A stretch of DNA of 64,000 bases from Limnochordaceae bacterium. GTDB taxonomy: Bacteria; Bacillota; Limnochordia; Limnochordales; Geochordaceae. Of the stretch, positions 33,547 to 42,730 are shown one piece after another. Every line of letters starts with the position of its first letter. Position 1 is the first letter of the stretch. A program made the translations under genes and the position numbers. The notes under the pieces were generated by a model. The model did no database searches. It saw only the letters and a list, made by a program, of their open reading frames with translations, and had not been told where the DNA came from. The DNA lies in assembly GCA_014896295.1 (NCBI GenBank), contig JADBKR010000005.1, positions 1 to 64,000 on the forward strand. The letters are read 5' to 3'.

Positions 33547-35226
33547 TCAGATGCGAACGAGCGTGTCGACGGGCGCGTGGTCGTCGGTCAGGAGCGGCAC
33601 GTCGTGGGTGTCGATGGGCTCCACCACCAGCGACCGGGCCAGGCTCGACGTACCCGGCGGAAGGCGCCCTTCCTGCTCGAGGCGCTCCACTCTGGCCTGG
33701 AACTCGCCCGGCGCCATGGCCTGCTGGTCGGTGGCCAGGACGATGATGTTGCGGTAGGCGGGGTCGATGGCGCTACCGGAGGTCGCCCCTACGGGCAGGA
33801 CGTACGTGGTGGGGAAGACGGCCTGCATCGTGCGCAGCATCGAGCGGAAGAGCAGGCTGTGGCGGCCCGACAGGGCTCCGATGATGTTGGAGGCCACCAC
33901 CCCGCCCGGCTGCAAGCGGCTCTTCAGCGCCTCGTAAAACTCCCGGGTCGCCAGGTGGAAGGGAATCGAATAGGCGAAGTAAGCATCCAGGAAGACCGCG
34001 TCGTACCGGGCTCGGGTGCGCTCCACGAAGATGCGGCCGTCCTGCGCGTGGACGGCGAGCCGCCGGTCGTCGAGGGGCACGGCGAAGAAGCGGTGGGCGA
34101 CCCGGACGACCTCCGGGTCGAGCTCGGCCACGTCCATGCGCAGCGAAGGGTAGAAGGCCAGGAAGTTCTTCGGGACCGATCCCCCTCCCAGCCCTACCAT
34201 CAGGGCCTCCCGGGCCTGTGGCGCGAGGGCCATGGCGAGGTGGAAGTAGCGGGTGTACCCGAAGACCAGCCCCTTCGGGTCCGCCTTGTCCATCGCGCTT
34301 TGCCAGGAGTCGTCGAACTTGAGGTATCGAAGGCCCACCGGGTCGTCGACCACCAGGATGTGGTGGTAGGCCGAATCTTTCTGGTAGACGATCGCGCCCC
34401 GCTCCTGTGCGAGGCCCGTCCACTCGGGCCGGCCCACTCCCGCCCCGACGGATGCCCCGGTGGCGGCCAGGGCCAGGACGGCTCCCACGAGGAGCGTACG
34501 CCCGCCGCCTCGCCCCCCGGGGGCCCCGCTGACGGTCGGCGACCTGGGGCGCCCGGACGAAGCAGGCGTGCGCCCTGAACCGGGCTTGCCACCGCCTGCC
34601 CTGGGAGAAGGCGCCGGCGATGGGGTCACCGGCCCTGCCGGCTGCGCCGCCCCGGCATGACCCCACCCCACCACGGCCAATCCCAGCAGGACGAGGACGA
34701 CGCCCAGCACGTACAGGATCTGGGTCACGCCGAGCCACGCCACGAGATAGAAAGAGGTCAGGAGGGTGCCGGCGATGCTACCTGCCGTCGAGACGGCGTA
34801 GAGCGTCCCGGCGGTAAGCCCGATGGTCTCGACCCCCTGGGCCGCCAGGCGGATGGCGTACGGCGACACCGTGCCGAGGAAGAGCCCGGGCAGGAAGAAG
34901 AGCAGCAAGGCCGACACCAGGGACCCTTCCCGGATACTGGTCCCCGAGCTGACCAGCCAGTGGTTGAGCGGCCCTGCCCACAAAGGCATGGAGGTGACGA
35001 AAACGCCGGGCACCGCGATGAGCCACCCGAGCCATTGGGCTTGCGGTCGGCGGTCGGCCAGGCGGCCACCCACGAAGTACCCCGCCGTGAGCGCGGCCAG
35101 CACGACCGAGATGAGGCTGCCCCAGACGTAGATGGAGTTACCGAAGTAGGGAGCGAGAAGCCGGCTCCCCACCATCTCCAGCGCCATCAGCACGGCGCCC
35201 GCAACAAACACGACGACGCCCAGCAT
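33547..35226 (-). CDS. Membrane-fused spermidine synthase-like protein
   Basis: A 559-residue fusion. Residues 1-190 have six membrane helices like the transporter-type N-terminus of fused spermidine synthases. A Pro/Ser/Gly linker and a seventh helix (about 241-263) follow. Residues 280-555 form a SpdS-type Rossmann domain with VGLGGGSVPKNFL, AELDPEVVRVAHRFF and YDAVFLDAYFAYSIPFHL. Such proteins are often annotated as polyamine synthases, but true polyamine activity is unproven. A link to SpeD at 12.1 kb is possible. Start ATG at 35226. Confidence 0.82.
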   Translation of the reverse strand: MLGVVVFVAGAVLMALEMVGSRLLAPYFGNSIYVWGSLISVVLAALTAGYFVGGRLADRRPQAQWLGWLIAVPGVFVTSMPLWAGPLNHWLVSSGTSIREGSLVSALLLFFLPGLFLGTVSPYAIRLAAQGVETIGLTAGTLYAVSTAGSIAGTLLTSFYLVAWLGVTQILYVLGVVLVLLGLAVVGWGHAGAAQPAGPVTPSPAPSPRAGGGKPGSGRTPASSGRPRSPTVSGAPGGRGGGRTLLVGAVLALAATGASVGAGVGRPEWTGLAQERGAIVYQKDSAYHHILVVDDPVGLRYLKFDDSWQSAMDKADPKGLVFGYTRYFHLAMALAPQAREALMVGLGGGSVPKNFLAFYPSLRMDVAELDPEVVRVAHRFFAVPLDDRRLAVHAQDGRIFVERTRARYDAVFLDAYFAYSIPFHLATREFYEALKSRLQPGGVVASNIIGALSGRHSLLFRSMLRTMQAVFPTTYVLPVGATSGSAIDPAYRNIIVLATDQQAMAPGEFQARVERLEQEGRLPPGTSSLARSLVVEPIDTHDVPLLTDDHAPVDTLVRI

Positions 35227-35265
35227 CCGCCGCTCCCGTCCCGGCCGAAGGGCCGCTCGCCCCGC

Positions 35266-36528
35266 CTACTGGATGATCAGGGCCGCGATGCCCAAAACGA
35301 CGCCGGCCAGCGCGGCCCCCATCAGCCAGCGGTTTTGATTGCGCAGCTGCTCCACCTCTTGAGCCAGGCCGGCAGGGACACCCTGCGCGGGGCTCGCCTC
35401 CCGCACCAGCGAACCCATCGCCTGGCGCATGGTGCCGACATTCGCCCGCAGGTCGTCCACTTCCTTTTGAAGCCTGGCCTGCGCCTGCTGTGCGGCCTGC
35501 GCCTGCTGGCGATACTCCTCGAGTTGCGCCTGCAGCGCGGCCAGCTGCTTCTGGCGGGCGGCGTCTTGCTGCTGCAGCGCCTGGACCGCGGCTGCCAGCT
35601 GGTCGAGCCGCTCGAGGGAGCCCTGCAGGCGCCTCAGGTTTTCCTGCTGGGCGGCTATGAGCGCGCCGGCCTGTTCGGGCTGGATGCCGCTCTGGGTGAG
35701 AGAGTTGACCAGCTGGGCCAGGGAACCCCGTACCGCCTCGATGTCGCGGCTGAGGCTTGCGAGTTTGCCGTTGAGGTTCTCGACATCCTTGCTCGAGGCC
35801 GCAGACTGCATCTGCTGGGCCAGGGTGTTGAGCTGCTGGTTGAGCCCGTTGATGCGCTCCTCGAGCTTGCCCGTGCCCGACTCGAGGGTGACCAGGGCCT
35901 GCCTCATGCCCTCGGCGCTGACCCGCCCCTGGCCCAGATCTTGCTTCAGCTGGGCCAGCTCCTGGCTCAAGGACGCCACCTGGCTGCCCAGGTCGGACGT
36001 CACGGTGCGCAGGCCCTTGAGAGCCTCGTCCGTTGCCCGTGCCTGGTTGGAAAACTCCGACAGCACGTCCGAGAGCTTGGCATCGATCCGCCCTACGTTG
36101 CGGGCCTGGTCATCGAGCCGCTGCGACAGCTGCACCCGCTGATCCTGCCAGCGGGCAAGCTCCTGGCGGAACTCTCCGGTGAGCTGCCGCACCAGCCGGA
36201 GGTCGTCGCCGGTGAGCCGCACCTGGCCGGCCTCGACGTCCTGTAGCAACCGGGCCACCACCGCGGCCAGGGTGTACCGGTCCACGGGCCGCGATCCGTC
36301 GAAGCGGCCGGCCTCGAGCGACAAATACCCGCGCTGCACCAGGGTCATCACCGCGCGATAGGCCCAGTGGTCGGGCGGCACGTCCGCAACCGTGGGGGCA
36401 GGCTGTGCTTGCGCGGATTGCGCCTGGCCCGGGAGGGCCAGGGCGACCCAGACGAGGGCGAAAACCAGGAAGCCGGCCGCCCCCACCGCGGCCAAGCGCC
36501 GGACGTTGCTTGCGAGCCTTTCCTTCAT
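35266..36528 (-). CDS. SLH-domain coiled-coil envelope protein
   Basis: A 420-residue protein. Signal peptide or anchor at 12-35, one S-layer homology domain at about 47-98 (ADVPPDHWAYRAVMTLVQRG through PVDRYTLAAVVARLL), a very long Gln/Leu-rich coiled coil (about 110-390), and a C-terminal membrane helix (WLMGAALAGVVLGIAALIIQ). SLH domains bind wall polymers, so the coiled coil would act as a spacer or tether across the cell envelope. It resembles OM-peptidoglycan tethers of diderm Firmicutes but ends in a helix and not a barrel. Neighbours are tonB/exbBD and an exported protein. Confidence 0.85.
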   Translation of the reverse strand: MKERLASNVRRLAAVGAAGFLVFALVWVALALPGQAQSAQAQPAPTVADVPPDHWAYRAVMTLVQRGYLSLEAGRFDGSRPVDRYTLAAVVARLLQDVEAGQVRLTGDDLRLVRQLTGEFRQELARWQDQRVQLSQRLDDQARNVGRIDAKLSDVLSEFSNQARATDEALKGLRTVTSDLGSQVASLSQELAQLKQDLGQGRVSAEGMRQALVTLESGTGKLEERINGLNQQLNTLAQQMQSAASSKDVENLNGKLASLSRDIEAVRGSLAQLVNSLTQSGIQPEQAGALIAAQQENLRRLQGSLERLDQLAAAVQALQQQDAARQKQLAALQAQLEEYRQQAQAAQQAQARLQKEVDDLRANVGTMRQAMGSLVREASPAQGVPAGLAQEVEQLRNQNRWLMGAALAGVVLGIAALIIQ

Positions 36529-36572
36529 GGCTTGTGCAGTCCCTCCGCACGTTCACGTCGTCTGCTCGGGCT

Positions 36573-38720
36573 TCAGGGCCCCTTCGAAGAAGAGCCCTTT
36601 GCCAAGGGAGCGGCCTTTCCCGTCGCGGTCACCTCGAGCTCCGGGAGCGCGTCCTGAGGGCCGAGACGGTACACGACCTGCCCTGCCGCGTCCCGGAACT
36701 CCGCGCTCTGGACCCGCACCGATCCGGCACCGGCTTCCTTCACCACCAGCCGGAGCACCAGGAGGCTCGCGGCCTGACCTGCAGGCACGCCCTTCGGGCC
36801 GGTCACCGATACCGTCACCCGGCCGGCCTCGCTGTCGGCCGCCTCCACGGTGAAGCTCGAACCGCCGTCCTCCTGCGCGCCTGGTCCCCCCGCCACGAAG
36901 AGCGTGCCCCTGTCGACCGAAAGCGCCCCTGCTACCAGCCGCAGCACCGCAGGATCGAAAGCGACGTCGATCCGGCCCCTGGCGAACGGCGGCAGGTTGC
37001 GGGCCAGGATCTCCACGTTGAACGCTTTGCCCACCGCGAGCCCCTGACCGGTCCATCCCGCCCCGCCCTTCACCAGGATCTGGATGGGCAGCGGCGGGAT
37101 GACCACCGTGTTGGTGGGCACGGGCTGCTCGCCTGCTCCCTGGTACGCCACCTTCAGCGAGTAGGGCACGTTGCCGCTCACGCCGGTAGGAGTCACCAGC
37201 CAGGACAGATCCACCGTCTCTCCGGGGCGGAGCGTCCCGACGTACTGCCAGGCCGAGGCGCCCGGAGCGATGCGCAGGCCGTAGATCGTCACCAGTTGGG
37301 CCGAGACGCCGTACGCCTCCACGCCTCCGTCATTGCTCACGCTGCCCACGACCTCGAAAGGCGAAGGATCCCAGCGCCCATCGACCACGCCGATGCGGGC
37401 AGGCCCCCGCAGGCGTACCGACAGCCGAGCGGGGGCGACCAGCCGCATCGTGCGGCGCGCCGTGTTGGGCTCGGCGTTGGTCGCCTCGGCCCTCGCCGAG
37501 TAGGTGACCTCGGTGGGAGCGCCGGCCGTGACCCGTACCGACCAGACGGCCTGCTTCGTCGCTCCGGAGCCGATGGAGCCCAGATCGCGCTCCGCCTGCT
37601 CGCCGGGTGCAAGCTCGAGCCCGTCGGGCAACGCGAGGCGGACCTTCACCGACCGGGCATCGCCCCGCCCCGTGTTTTGGACGTAAGAGACGATGGTGAG
37701 CGGCTCGTTCTGGCCGATGATCGCCGTCTCGGGCCCCGACAGGCCCACCGCGAGCTGGCCCGGCGCTATGCTGATGCCGCCCAGGCCGTAGTAGACCACG
37801 ATGGAGCGGCTGGCTCCGGCGGCCAGCGGCTGCGGCTCGTAGAAAAGGGCCACGGCGCTGTCGAGCTCGTACTCCCCTTTACGCTCGAACGTGCGCCCGG
37901 GTTTGAAGTCGAAGTCCCACAGGCTCTCCCGCAACACGCCCCAGTTGGTGAAGTAGACCCGGTCCGGCGGCGTGATCTCGCCGCCTCGCAGGGTTCCCTG
38001 GGCGATCACGGCCGGGCGGCTCAGGGAGTCGAAGACCTGGAAAAACTCCGGCGTCGACCGGCCGACCCCTTGGAGCGAGGTATCCGACTCGACCGCCCGT
38101 TCGCCCACCCGGAACGGTGCGCCGTCGTTGCTCCCCGCCATGGTGTCGAGGACGATGCGCAGGCCGACCGTGTGGGGCTGTTGGTCGTGATTGACCAGCA
38201 CGTACTCGATCCGGACCGTGTCGAGCAGACCCGTCGTATGGCCCCGGGTGATCCCCAGGTGCTGGATCACCTCCACCTGGCCGGGAAACTGCCAGGCCGC
38301 CTCGATCCCCTGGCCGTTCTCGACCAGCCGGGGCGCCGTCACCCGGGTGCCGAAGGGCCCCCCGCGCCCCGCCGGCAGGTGGGTGGCCCCCCCGAAAACG
38401 TAATTCTGGCCGTCCAGCCGTACCGTGGTGAACGACGTCCACGGCTCCTCGCCGCCGTAAATCAGCGGCCGGTTGTCGTCGTCGGCCCGATCCGGATTGC
38501 CCCCGGTCGTACTCACCGAAAACCGGCCCGTGGCGTCCGGCGAGGCGTTGACCACCACCTGGATGAACTCGTTGGACAACCGTACCACGCCGCCCGGCGA
38601 CGGGTTGGGTTTCGCCGGGGCTTCGGCGGCCCGAGCGACGGGGCCCCCCGCCAGGGCCGGCAAGGCCAGGAAGGGCACAAAGGCCAGCAAGGTCACGAGA
38701 CGGGGCTTCTTGCGCAGCAT
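36573..38720 (-). CDS. Large exported protein with CARDB-like repeats and cohesin-like C-terminus
   Basis: A 715-residue protein with a cleavable signal peptide (about 1-32, PALAGGPVARAAEA). Residues 40-310 form an all-beta domain with no clear family. About 320-545 hold repeated Ig-like/CARDB-type modules (IVSYVQNTGRGDARSVKVRL, FEVVGSVSNDGGVEAYGV, WQYVGTLRPGETVDLSWLV). About 553-700 resemble a cohesin-type fold (FNVEILARNLPP, GRIDVAFDPAVLRLV, LLVLRLVVKEAG). It is likely surface or periplasmic. The position between tonB and the SLH protein points to a joint envelope role. Start ATG at 38720, or GTG 12 bases earlier. Confidence 0.8.
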   Translation of the reverse strand: MLRKKPRLVTLLAFVPFLALPALAGGPVARAAEAPAKPNPSPGGVVRLSNEFIQVVVNASPDATGRFSVSTTGGNPDRADDDNRPLIYGGEEPWTSFTTVRLDGQNYVFGGATHLPAGRGGPFGTRVTAPRLVENGQGIEAAWQFPGQVEVIQHLGITRGHTTGLLDTVRIEYVLVNHDQQPHTVGLRIVLDTMAGSNDGAPFRVGERAVESDTSLQGVGRSTPEFFQVFDSLSRPAVIAQGTLRGGEITPPDRVYFTNWGVLRESLWDFDFKPGRTFERKGEYELDSAVALFYEPQPLAAGASRSIVVYYGLGGISIAPGQLAVGLSGPETAIIGQNEPLTIVSYVQNTGRGDARSVKVRLALPDGLELAPGEQAERDLGSIGSGATKQAVWSVRVTAGAPTEVTYSARAEATNAEPNTARRTMRLVAPARLSVRLRGPARIGVVDGRWDPSPFEVVGSVSNDGGVEAYGVSAQLVTIYGLRIAPGASAWQYVGTLRPGETVDLSWLVTPTGVSGNVPYSLKVAYQGAGEQPVPTNTVVIPPLPIQILVKGGAGWTGQGLAVGKAFNVEILARNLPPFARGRIDVAFDPAVLRLVAGALSVDRGTLFVAGGPGAQEDGGSSFTVEAADSEAGRVTVSVTGPKGVPAGQAASLLVLRLVVKEAGAGSVRVQSAEFRDAAGQVVYRLGPQDALPELEVTATGKAAPLAKGSSSKGP

Positions 38721-38755
38721 GGGCGTATCCACTCCACCCGCCAGTGCCCCGGCGC

Positions 38756-39685
38756 TCACAGGTAGGTCACCCGGGGAGTCAGCACCTGGTAGCTGACCTT
38801 CGGCTGCACCCGTCCCTGGGCGTCCACGGGCATCTCGAAGTCGAAAGCCACGTCGAATTGGTAAGCCCGGCGCCCGCTCGAAGGAAGCAGCTTCCACTCC
38901 CCCATGACCCACCGCCTGGCAAAGTCGTCCAGTGCCGGGGCACCCGAGCTTTGCTTCACGGTGACCTCCCGGATGGTCCCGTCGGCGTTGGCCGTCACCG
39001 TCAGGACCACCCGGCCCTGCATGCCGTAGGTCACGGCGTTCTTGGGGTATACAGGGGAAGGACTCGCTTCGCCCACCAGGCTCGCCGTCGGATCTCCGAC
39101 CGGCGGGCCCGGAGGGGCCTCACCCTTGCCGGTGCCCCCGGTGCCGGAGCTATCGGGACGGGTCACGGGCCCCTGCGAAGGGGTCCCCTCCTCGCCGACC
39201 TGCCCCGGCTCGTCCGACCCTGCCCGTGGGCGGGCCGGAGCCGCACTCACGGCGGCTACGCTGGGACTCCTCTCCGACGTGAGGACCTCCTTGGCTGCAG
39301 GAACCGGCCCCTTGACGGGCGGTTTCTCCTGAGCGACCCCGGGGGCGGACTTGCCGGGCGGCTTTGCGGCCGTAGTGCCCAGCGGGCGGGTAGGGGGCTT
39401 GGGCTTCTCCGCATACACCTGGGCGGCCGCCGGTGCCCTGGGCTTTGCCGGCGCGGCGCCCGCCGTACCGGGAGCACCGGGCCTGTTGAGCACGCCGTGA
39501 CCGCTCGGCCCGGCGGGAACGGGGATGATCCTGACGACGGCCCCCTCCCCCATCGAGACCGTCAACGCGTCCGACATCAGGGCCGGGGCGATGAGCGCCA
39601 GCAAGATGGCGTGCAGTACCAGCGAGATGCCGATGAACGGCTCCAGCCGGCCCGGATCGTGTGAAAGCCCGCTGTGGGCTGACAT
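38756..39685 (-). CDS. tonB: TonB-type energy transducer
   Basis: A 309-residue protein. Short cytoplasmic N-terminus, one membrane helix (about 16-38) with S21 and H25 spaced like the S16/H20 pair of E. coli TonB, a Pro/Lys/Ala-rich spacer (65-200), and a C-terminal TonB domain (YPKNAVTYGMQGRVVLTVTA to LDDFARRWVMGEWKLLP). It should carry proton-motive energy from ExbB-ExbD across the periplasm. Finding it in a spore-former argues for an outer membrane. ATG at 39685 with AGGTGGG upstream. Confidence 0.88.
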   Translation of the reverse strand: MSAHSGLSHDPGRLEPFIGISLVLHAILLALIAPALMSDALTVSMGEGAVVRIIPVPAGPSGHGVLNRPGAPGTAGAAPAKPRAPAAAQVYAEKPKPPTRPLGTTAAKPPGKSAPGVAQEKPPVKGPVPAAKEVLTSERSPSVAAVSAAPARPRAGSDEPGQVGEEGTPSQGPVTRPDSSGTGGTGKGEAPPGPPVGDPTASLVGEASPSPVYPKNAVTYGMQGRVVLTVTANADGTIREVTVKQSSGAPALDDFARRWVMGEWKLLPSSGRRAYQFDVAFDFEMPVDAQGRVQPKVSYQVLTPRVTYL

Positions 39686-39726
39686 CGGGCATGCCCACCT
39701 CTCCGAGACGTAGCCGGCTCGTCTGC

Positions 39727-40149
39727 TCAGCGACCTGCCGACGGTGCGGGCTTCAACTCCACCGCGAGGCCGAGCCGGTAGGCTCCCGCCCGGCGGAGCA
39801 CGTCGATCCCCTGCACCACGAGGTCGTACTTGACGTCCCGATCGGCCTTGACGACCACCAAGCGGTCCGGGTGCCGGCGTATCGCATCCCCCACCAAGAC
39901 CCCCATCTGGGCAAGGCCCACGGGACGCCCGTCCAGGAAATAGCGGCCGGCACGATCGATGGTGACCTCCAGAGCCGGGGCGGCTTCCCGGGTGGCGGTG
40001 ACGGCCCTCGGCAGCTCCAGGTCGAGGGTCGCGGGATTGCCGCGCAGCGTGGAGAAGACCATGAAGAACGAAAGCAGGAAGAACATCACGTCGACCATGT
40101 TGATGATCTCGACCCGGGGCCGGTGTCGCTGGGTACGCGTGATGGCCAC
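39727..40149 (-). CDS. exbD: ExbD/TolR family protein
   Basis: A 140-residue protein. A basic N-terminus is followed by one membrane helix holding the conserved proton-path Asp (D20 in NMVDVMFFLLSFFM), then a periplasmic domain with LDLELPRAV, DGRPVG and VVKADRDVKYDLVVQGIDVL. It forms the motor with ExbB, whose gene ends nine bases upstream. ATG at 40149. Confidence 0.93.
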   Translation of the reverse strand: MAITRTQRHRPRVEIINMVDVMFFLLSFFMVFSTLRGNPATLDLELPRAVTATREAAPALEVTIDRAGRYFLDGRPVGLAQMGVLVGDAIRRHPDRLVVVKADRDVKYDLVVQGIDVLRRAGAYRLGLAVELKPAPSAGR

Positions 40150-40158
40150 GGCAGTCGC

Positions 40159-40788
40159 TCAGCTCCTTCCCCGGACTTCCGTGAGCAACTGCAAGAGCTC
40201 GGCCGTCGTCCGGTTGAGCTGGGCCACGCGCTGGTCGATGATGCTGGAAAGATAGACGTAGATGAAGAGCACCGGTATGGCGATGATGAGGCCGGCCGCC
40301 GTGGTGATGAGGGCCTCGGCGATGCCGGAGCTCAAACCGGTAGGCTCGACGCCCTGCATGTTGGCCAGGATGCGGAAGCTCCGTATGATGCCCGTCACCG
40401 TACCCAACAGCCCCAGCATGGGAGCGCCGGTCACGATGGCGTCGAGCCACGCCATGCGCGCCTCTAGCTTGAGCACCTCGTCCTGGCCCACCCGCTCCAC
40501 CCGGGACCGCACCTCTTCAATGGGGCGATCCCAGGCGGCCAGCCCTTCGGCCAGGACCGCCGCGGTGGGCCCGTTGACCCTGCGGATGCTCTGCATGGCC
40601 TCGAGCAAGCGGCCCTCGTGCACCAGGACCCGGAGCTCGTCCATGAGGTGGTCGCCATCGTCGTGCCGGAGCTTGGCGAAATACCAGAGGCGCTCGATGC
40701 TGATGGCCACCGCCATCACGGAAACGATCCCGAGGGGGACCATGACCGGTCCACCCTTGACCAGCATGTCCACGATTGCGGCGTACAT
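40159..40788 (-). CDS. exbB: MotA/TolQ/ExbB proton-channel family protein
   Basis: A 209-residue protein with three membrane helices: about 13-35 (PVMVPLGIVSVMAVAISIERL), the LDAIVTGAPMLGLLGTVTGI helix, and ALITTAAGLIIAIPVLFIYV. The cytoplasmic loop between helices 1 and 2 and the conserved GLLGTVTGI and AGLIIAIP segments define the family. It is the first gene of exbB-exbD-tonB. ATG at 40788 with GGAGGAGG upstream. About 190 bases before it contain no gene, and I see no convincing promoter. Confidence 0.93.
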   Translation of the reverse strand: MYAAIVDMLVKGGPVMVPLGIVSVMAVAISIERLWYFAKLRHDDGDHLMDELRVLVHEGRLLEAMQSIRRVNGPTAAVLAEGLAAWDRPIEEVRSRVERVGQDEVLKLEARMAWLDAIVTGAPMLGLLGTVTGIIRSFRILANMQGVEPTGLSSGIAEALITTAAGLIIAIPVLFIYVYLSSIIDQRVAQLNRTTAELLQLLTEVRGRS

Positions 40789-40981
40789 AGAGCCTCCTCC
40801 GCCCGCGGCCGGGGTCGAGCGCGTAGCAGCGGCATGCTGCGTGGGGTCTTCGACGATCCGCCATGAATCCCTACCAGAGGCCCCAGGATCCACCCGGCGA
40901 ACCCACACGATCCGGGACTCTTCCACAAATCTCGAAGCCGCTGCGCCATGACCGAGGGTGAGGACGGCGCGGGGACGCCCG

Positions 40982-41761
40982 TCAGAGGATCTTTTCCAGA
41001 AATCCCCTCGTCCGGGCCTCGCGGGGCTGGGTGAAGATTTGCTCCGGCGTCCCGGATTCGATGATCCGCCCTCCGTCCATGAAGATCACCCGGTGGGCCG
41101 CCTCCCTGGCGAAGCCCATCTCGTGGGTGACGACCACCATGGTCATCCCTTCGCGGGCCAGGGCCTTCATCACGTCCAGGACTTCCTTGATCATCTCGGG
41201 GTCGAGGGCCGAAGTGGGCTCGTCGAACAACATGATCTTGGGGTTCATCGCCAGCCCTCGGGCGATGGCCACCCGTTGCTGCTGGCCGCCGGACAGCTGC
41301 GAGGGATAGGCGGCGGCCTTGTCCGGGATGCCGACCTTGGCCAGCAGGGAGAGCGCGCGCTCCCGGGCCTGCTCGGGGCTCATCCCCCGCACCCGGATGG
41401 GGGCCAGCGTGATGTTGTCCAGCACGGACATGTGCGGGTAGAGGTTGAACTGCTGGAAGACCATCCCGATCTCGCTGCGCAGTCGGGTGATGGGGGTCTT
41501 GGGGTCGTTGACGTCATAGCGGTCGACCACGATGCGGCCTTGCTGGATCGGCTCCAATCGGTTGATGCAGCGCAGCAAGGTGCTCTTGCCCGAGCCGCTC
41601 GGGCCGATGATGACCAGCACCTCGCCGGGGTACACCTCCAGGTCGATGCCCTGCAGGACGTGCAAGGAGCCGAACCACTTGTGCACTCCGCGGACGAGGA
41701 TGATAGGCTCTCGGACCGAAGACGGGGACCCCTCGACGAGGTCACTCGGCGCTGGCTGCAA
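40982..41761 (-). CDS. Polar amino-acid ABC transporter ATP-binding protein (GlnQ type)
   Basis: A 259-residue ATPase with Walker [17 protein letters not shown]-loop [17 protein letters not shown], signature [15 protein letters not shown], Walker [20 protein letters not shown] and H-switch [10 protein letters not shown]. The sequence is closest to GlnQ/ArtP importers. No permease or binding protein is adjacent on either side, so it must work with partners encoded elsewhere. The only in-frame start candidate is TTG at 41761, with a weak ribosome site. Confidence 0.92.
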   Translation of the reverse strand: MQPAPSDLVEGSPSSVREPIILVRGVHKWFGSLHVLQGIDLEVYPGEVLVIIGPSGSGKSTLLRCINRLEPIQQGRIVVDRYDVNDPKTPITRLRSEIGMVFQQFNLYPHMSVLDNITLAPIRVRGMSPEQARERALSLLAKVGIPDKAAAYPSQLSGGQQQRVAIARGLAMNPKIMLFDEPTSALDPEMIKEVLDVMKALAREGMTMVVVTHEMGFAREAAHRVIFMDGGRIIESGTPEQIFTQPREARTRGFLEKIL

Positions 41762-41876
41762 GGACCGTTACCCCACCCGTGCGTCTCGTTTGGCGGCTCT
41801 TTTTCGCCCATTGCCGCCCGCCTCCTGCGCCGTTTTGGCCCGGGCCCGAAAAACAGCCCCCTTCGAAAGCGAGAGC

Positions 41877-41918
41877 GGAGACGGCCCCGGCGCCACCCGG
41901 TGGCACGCGGCCGTCTCC
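41877..41918. terminator. Large hairpin after the acetyltransferase gene
   Basis: GGAGACGGCC (41877-41886) pairs exactly with GGCCGTCTCC (41909-41918). A second stem GCCAC/GTGGC lies in the loop. It is 24 bases past the acetyltransferase stop. The T-content after it on the minus strand is modest (GCTCTCGCTTTCG, then GTTTTTC further on), so it is a probable but not certain terminator. Confidence 0.5.
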
Positions 41919-41942
41919 TTCTGCGCCGAAGCGTAGCCGGTC

Positions 41943-42530
41943 CTATCGGGCCCCTGCCGTCGCCGGCGCGTGATGCGAGTGGGCCGGCGGCGGGTCGGCC
42001 TCTTGCATCCTTTGCAGCCGGTCCTTCGTCACGCTCATCAGCAGAAGCTCGTCGACGCTTCCGTCCTCCTCGACCACCTGCATCCGGCCCTCCTTGCGGA
42101 AACCGGATTTCTCGTAACAGCGAATGGCCCGGGGGTTGCTCCTCAGCACCCGCAGGTAGATGCGCCGCAGGTGGCGGTCGCTGAACGCGTAGCGCAGTAT
42201 GGCCCGCACCGCGTCGGTCCCCAAGCCTTGGTTCCACAGGCCTGGCAACCCGATGCGGATGCGAAGCTCTGCCTCGCCGCTGCGCCAGGCGATGTGGTGG
42301 AGGTCGATGTCGCCGATGGGCTTCCCGTCGGGCCCTTCGATGATGAACAGCTGGCGGTAGCGATCCTTACGTCCTTGCTCCAGCCACTCGAGGGTTGCTT
42401 CCAACGTGGTGGGGTAATCGCCCCGAGCCAGGCGCGCCACCTCCGGGTCGAGCGCCCACTGGAGCAGGTACGGTGCGTCCTGAGGCCGGGCAGGCCGGAG
42501 GCCGACTCGGTCCCCCTCGATGCGAGTCAC
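41943..42530 (-). CDS. GNAT family N-acetyltransferase (RimJ/RimL-like)
   Basis: A 195-residue acetyltransferase of the Acetyltransf_3 type. It shows VGLRPARPQDAPYLLQWALD, PIGDIDLHHIAWRSGEAELR, GLWNQGLGTDAVRAILRYAF (acetyl-CoA loop), RIYLRVLRSNPRAIRCYEKS and GFRKEGRM. The acceptor could be a protein N-terminus, an amine or an antibiotic. The His/Pro-rich C-terminal tail is poorly conserved. GTG at 42530. Confidence 0.88.
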   Translation of the reverse strand: MTRIEGDRVGLRPARPQDAPYLLQWALDPEVARLARGDYPTTLEATLEWLEQGRKDRYRQLFIIEGPDGKPIGDIDLHHIAWRSGEAELRIRIGLPGLWNQGLGTDAVRAILRYAFSDRHLRRIYLRVLRSNPRAIRCYEKSGFRKEGRMQVVEEDGSVDELLLMSVTKDRLQRMQEADPPPAHSHHAPATAGAR

Positions 42531-42730
42531 CGATCTGTTGCACTCCCTCGCTGGCGAAGTTGGATCCCGGATGAGACGTCATGGCTTTCCCGTACTGCGT
42601 CCGTTACGTCGCACTGCGCTATCACGAGGGGACGTTGGCCGGCGTCCGCCATCGTGAGCCCAATTCGAAGGCGGGGGAGCCGACCCTTCCGGCAACTGGC
42701 GCCACAACTGGGGCCGATTGGGCGTCGAGT

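Noticed and set aside
41762..41942. Riboswitch upstream of the orphan ABC ATPase
   Set aside because: Only a terminator-like hairpin near the acetyltransferase stop was found. No known aptamer signature.
42531..42730. Small plus-strand gene between the acetyltransferase and sigF
   Set aside because: An open frame begins at 42581 but it runs on as the antisense of sigF, has no good ribosome site and no family match.
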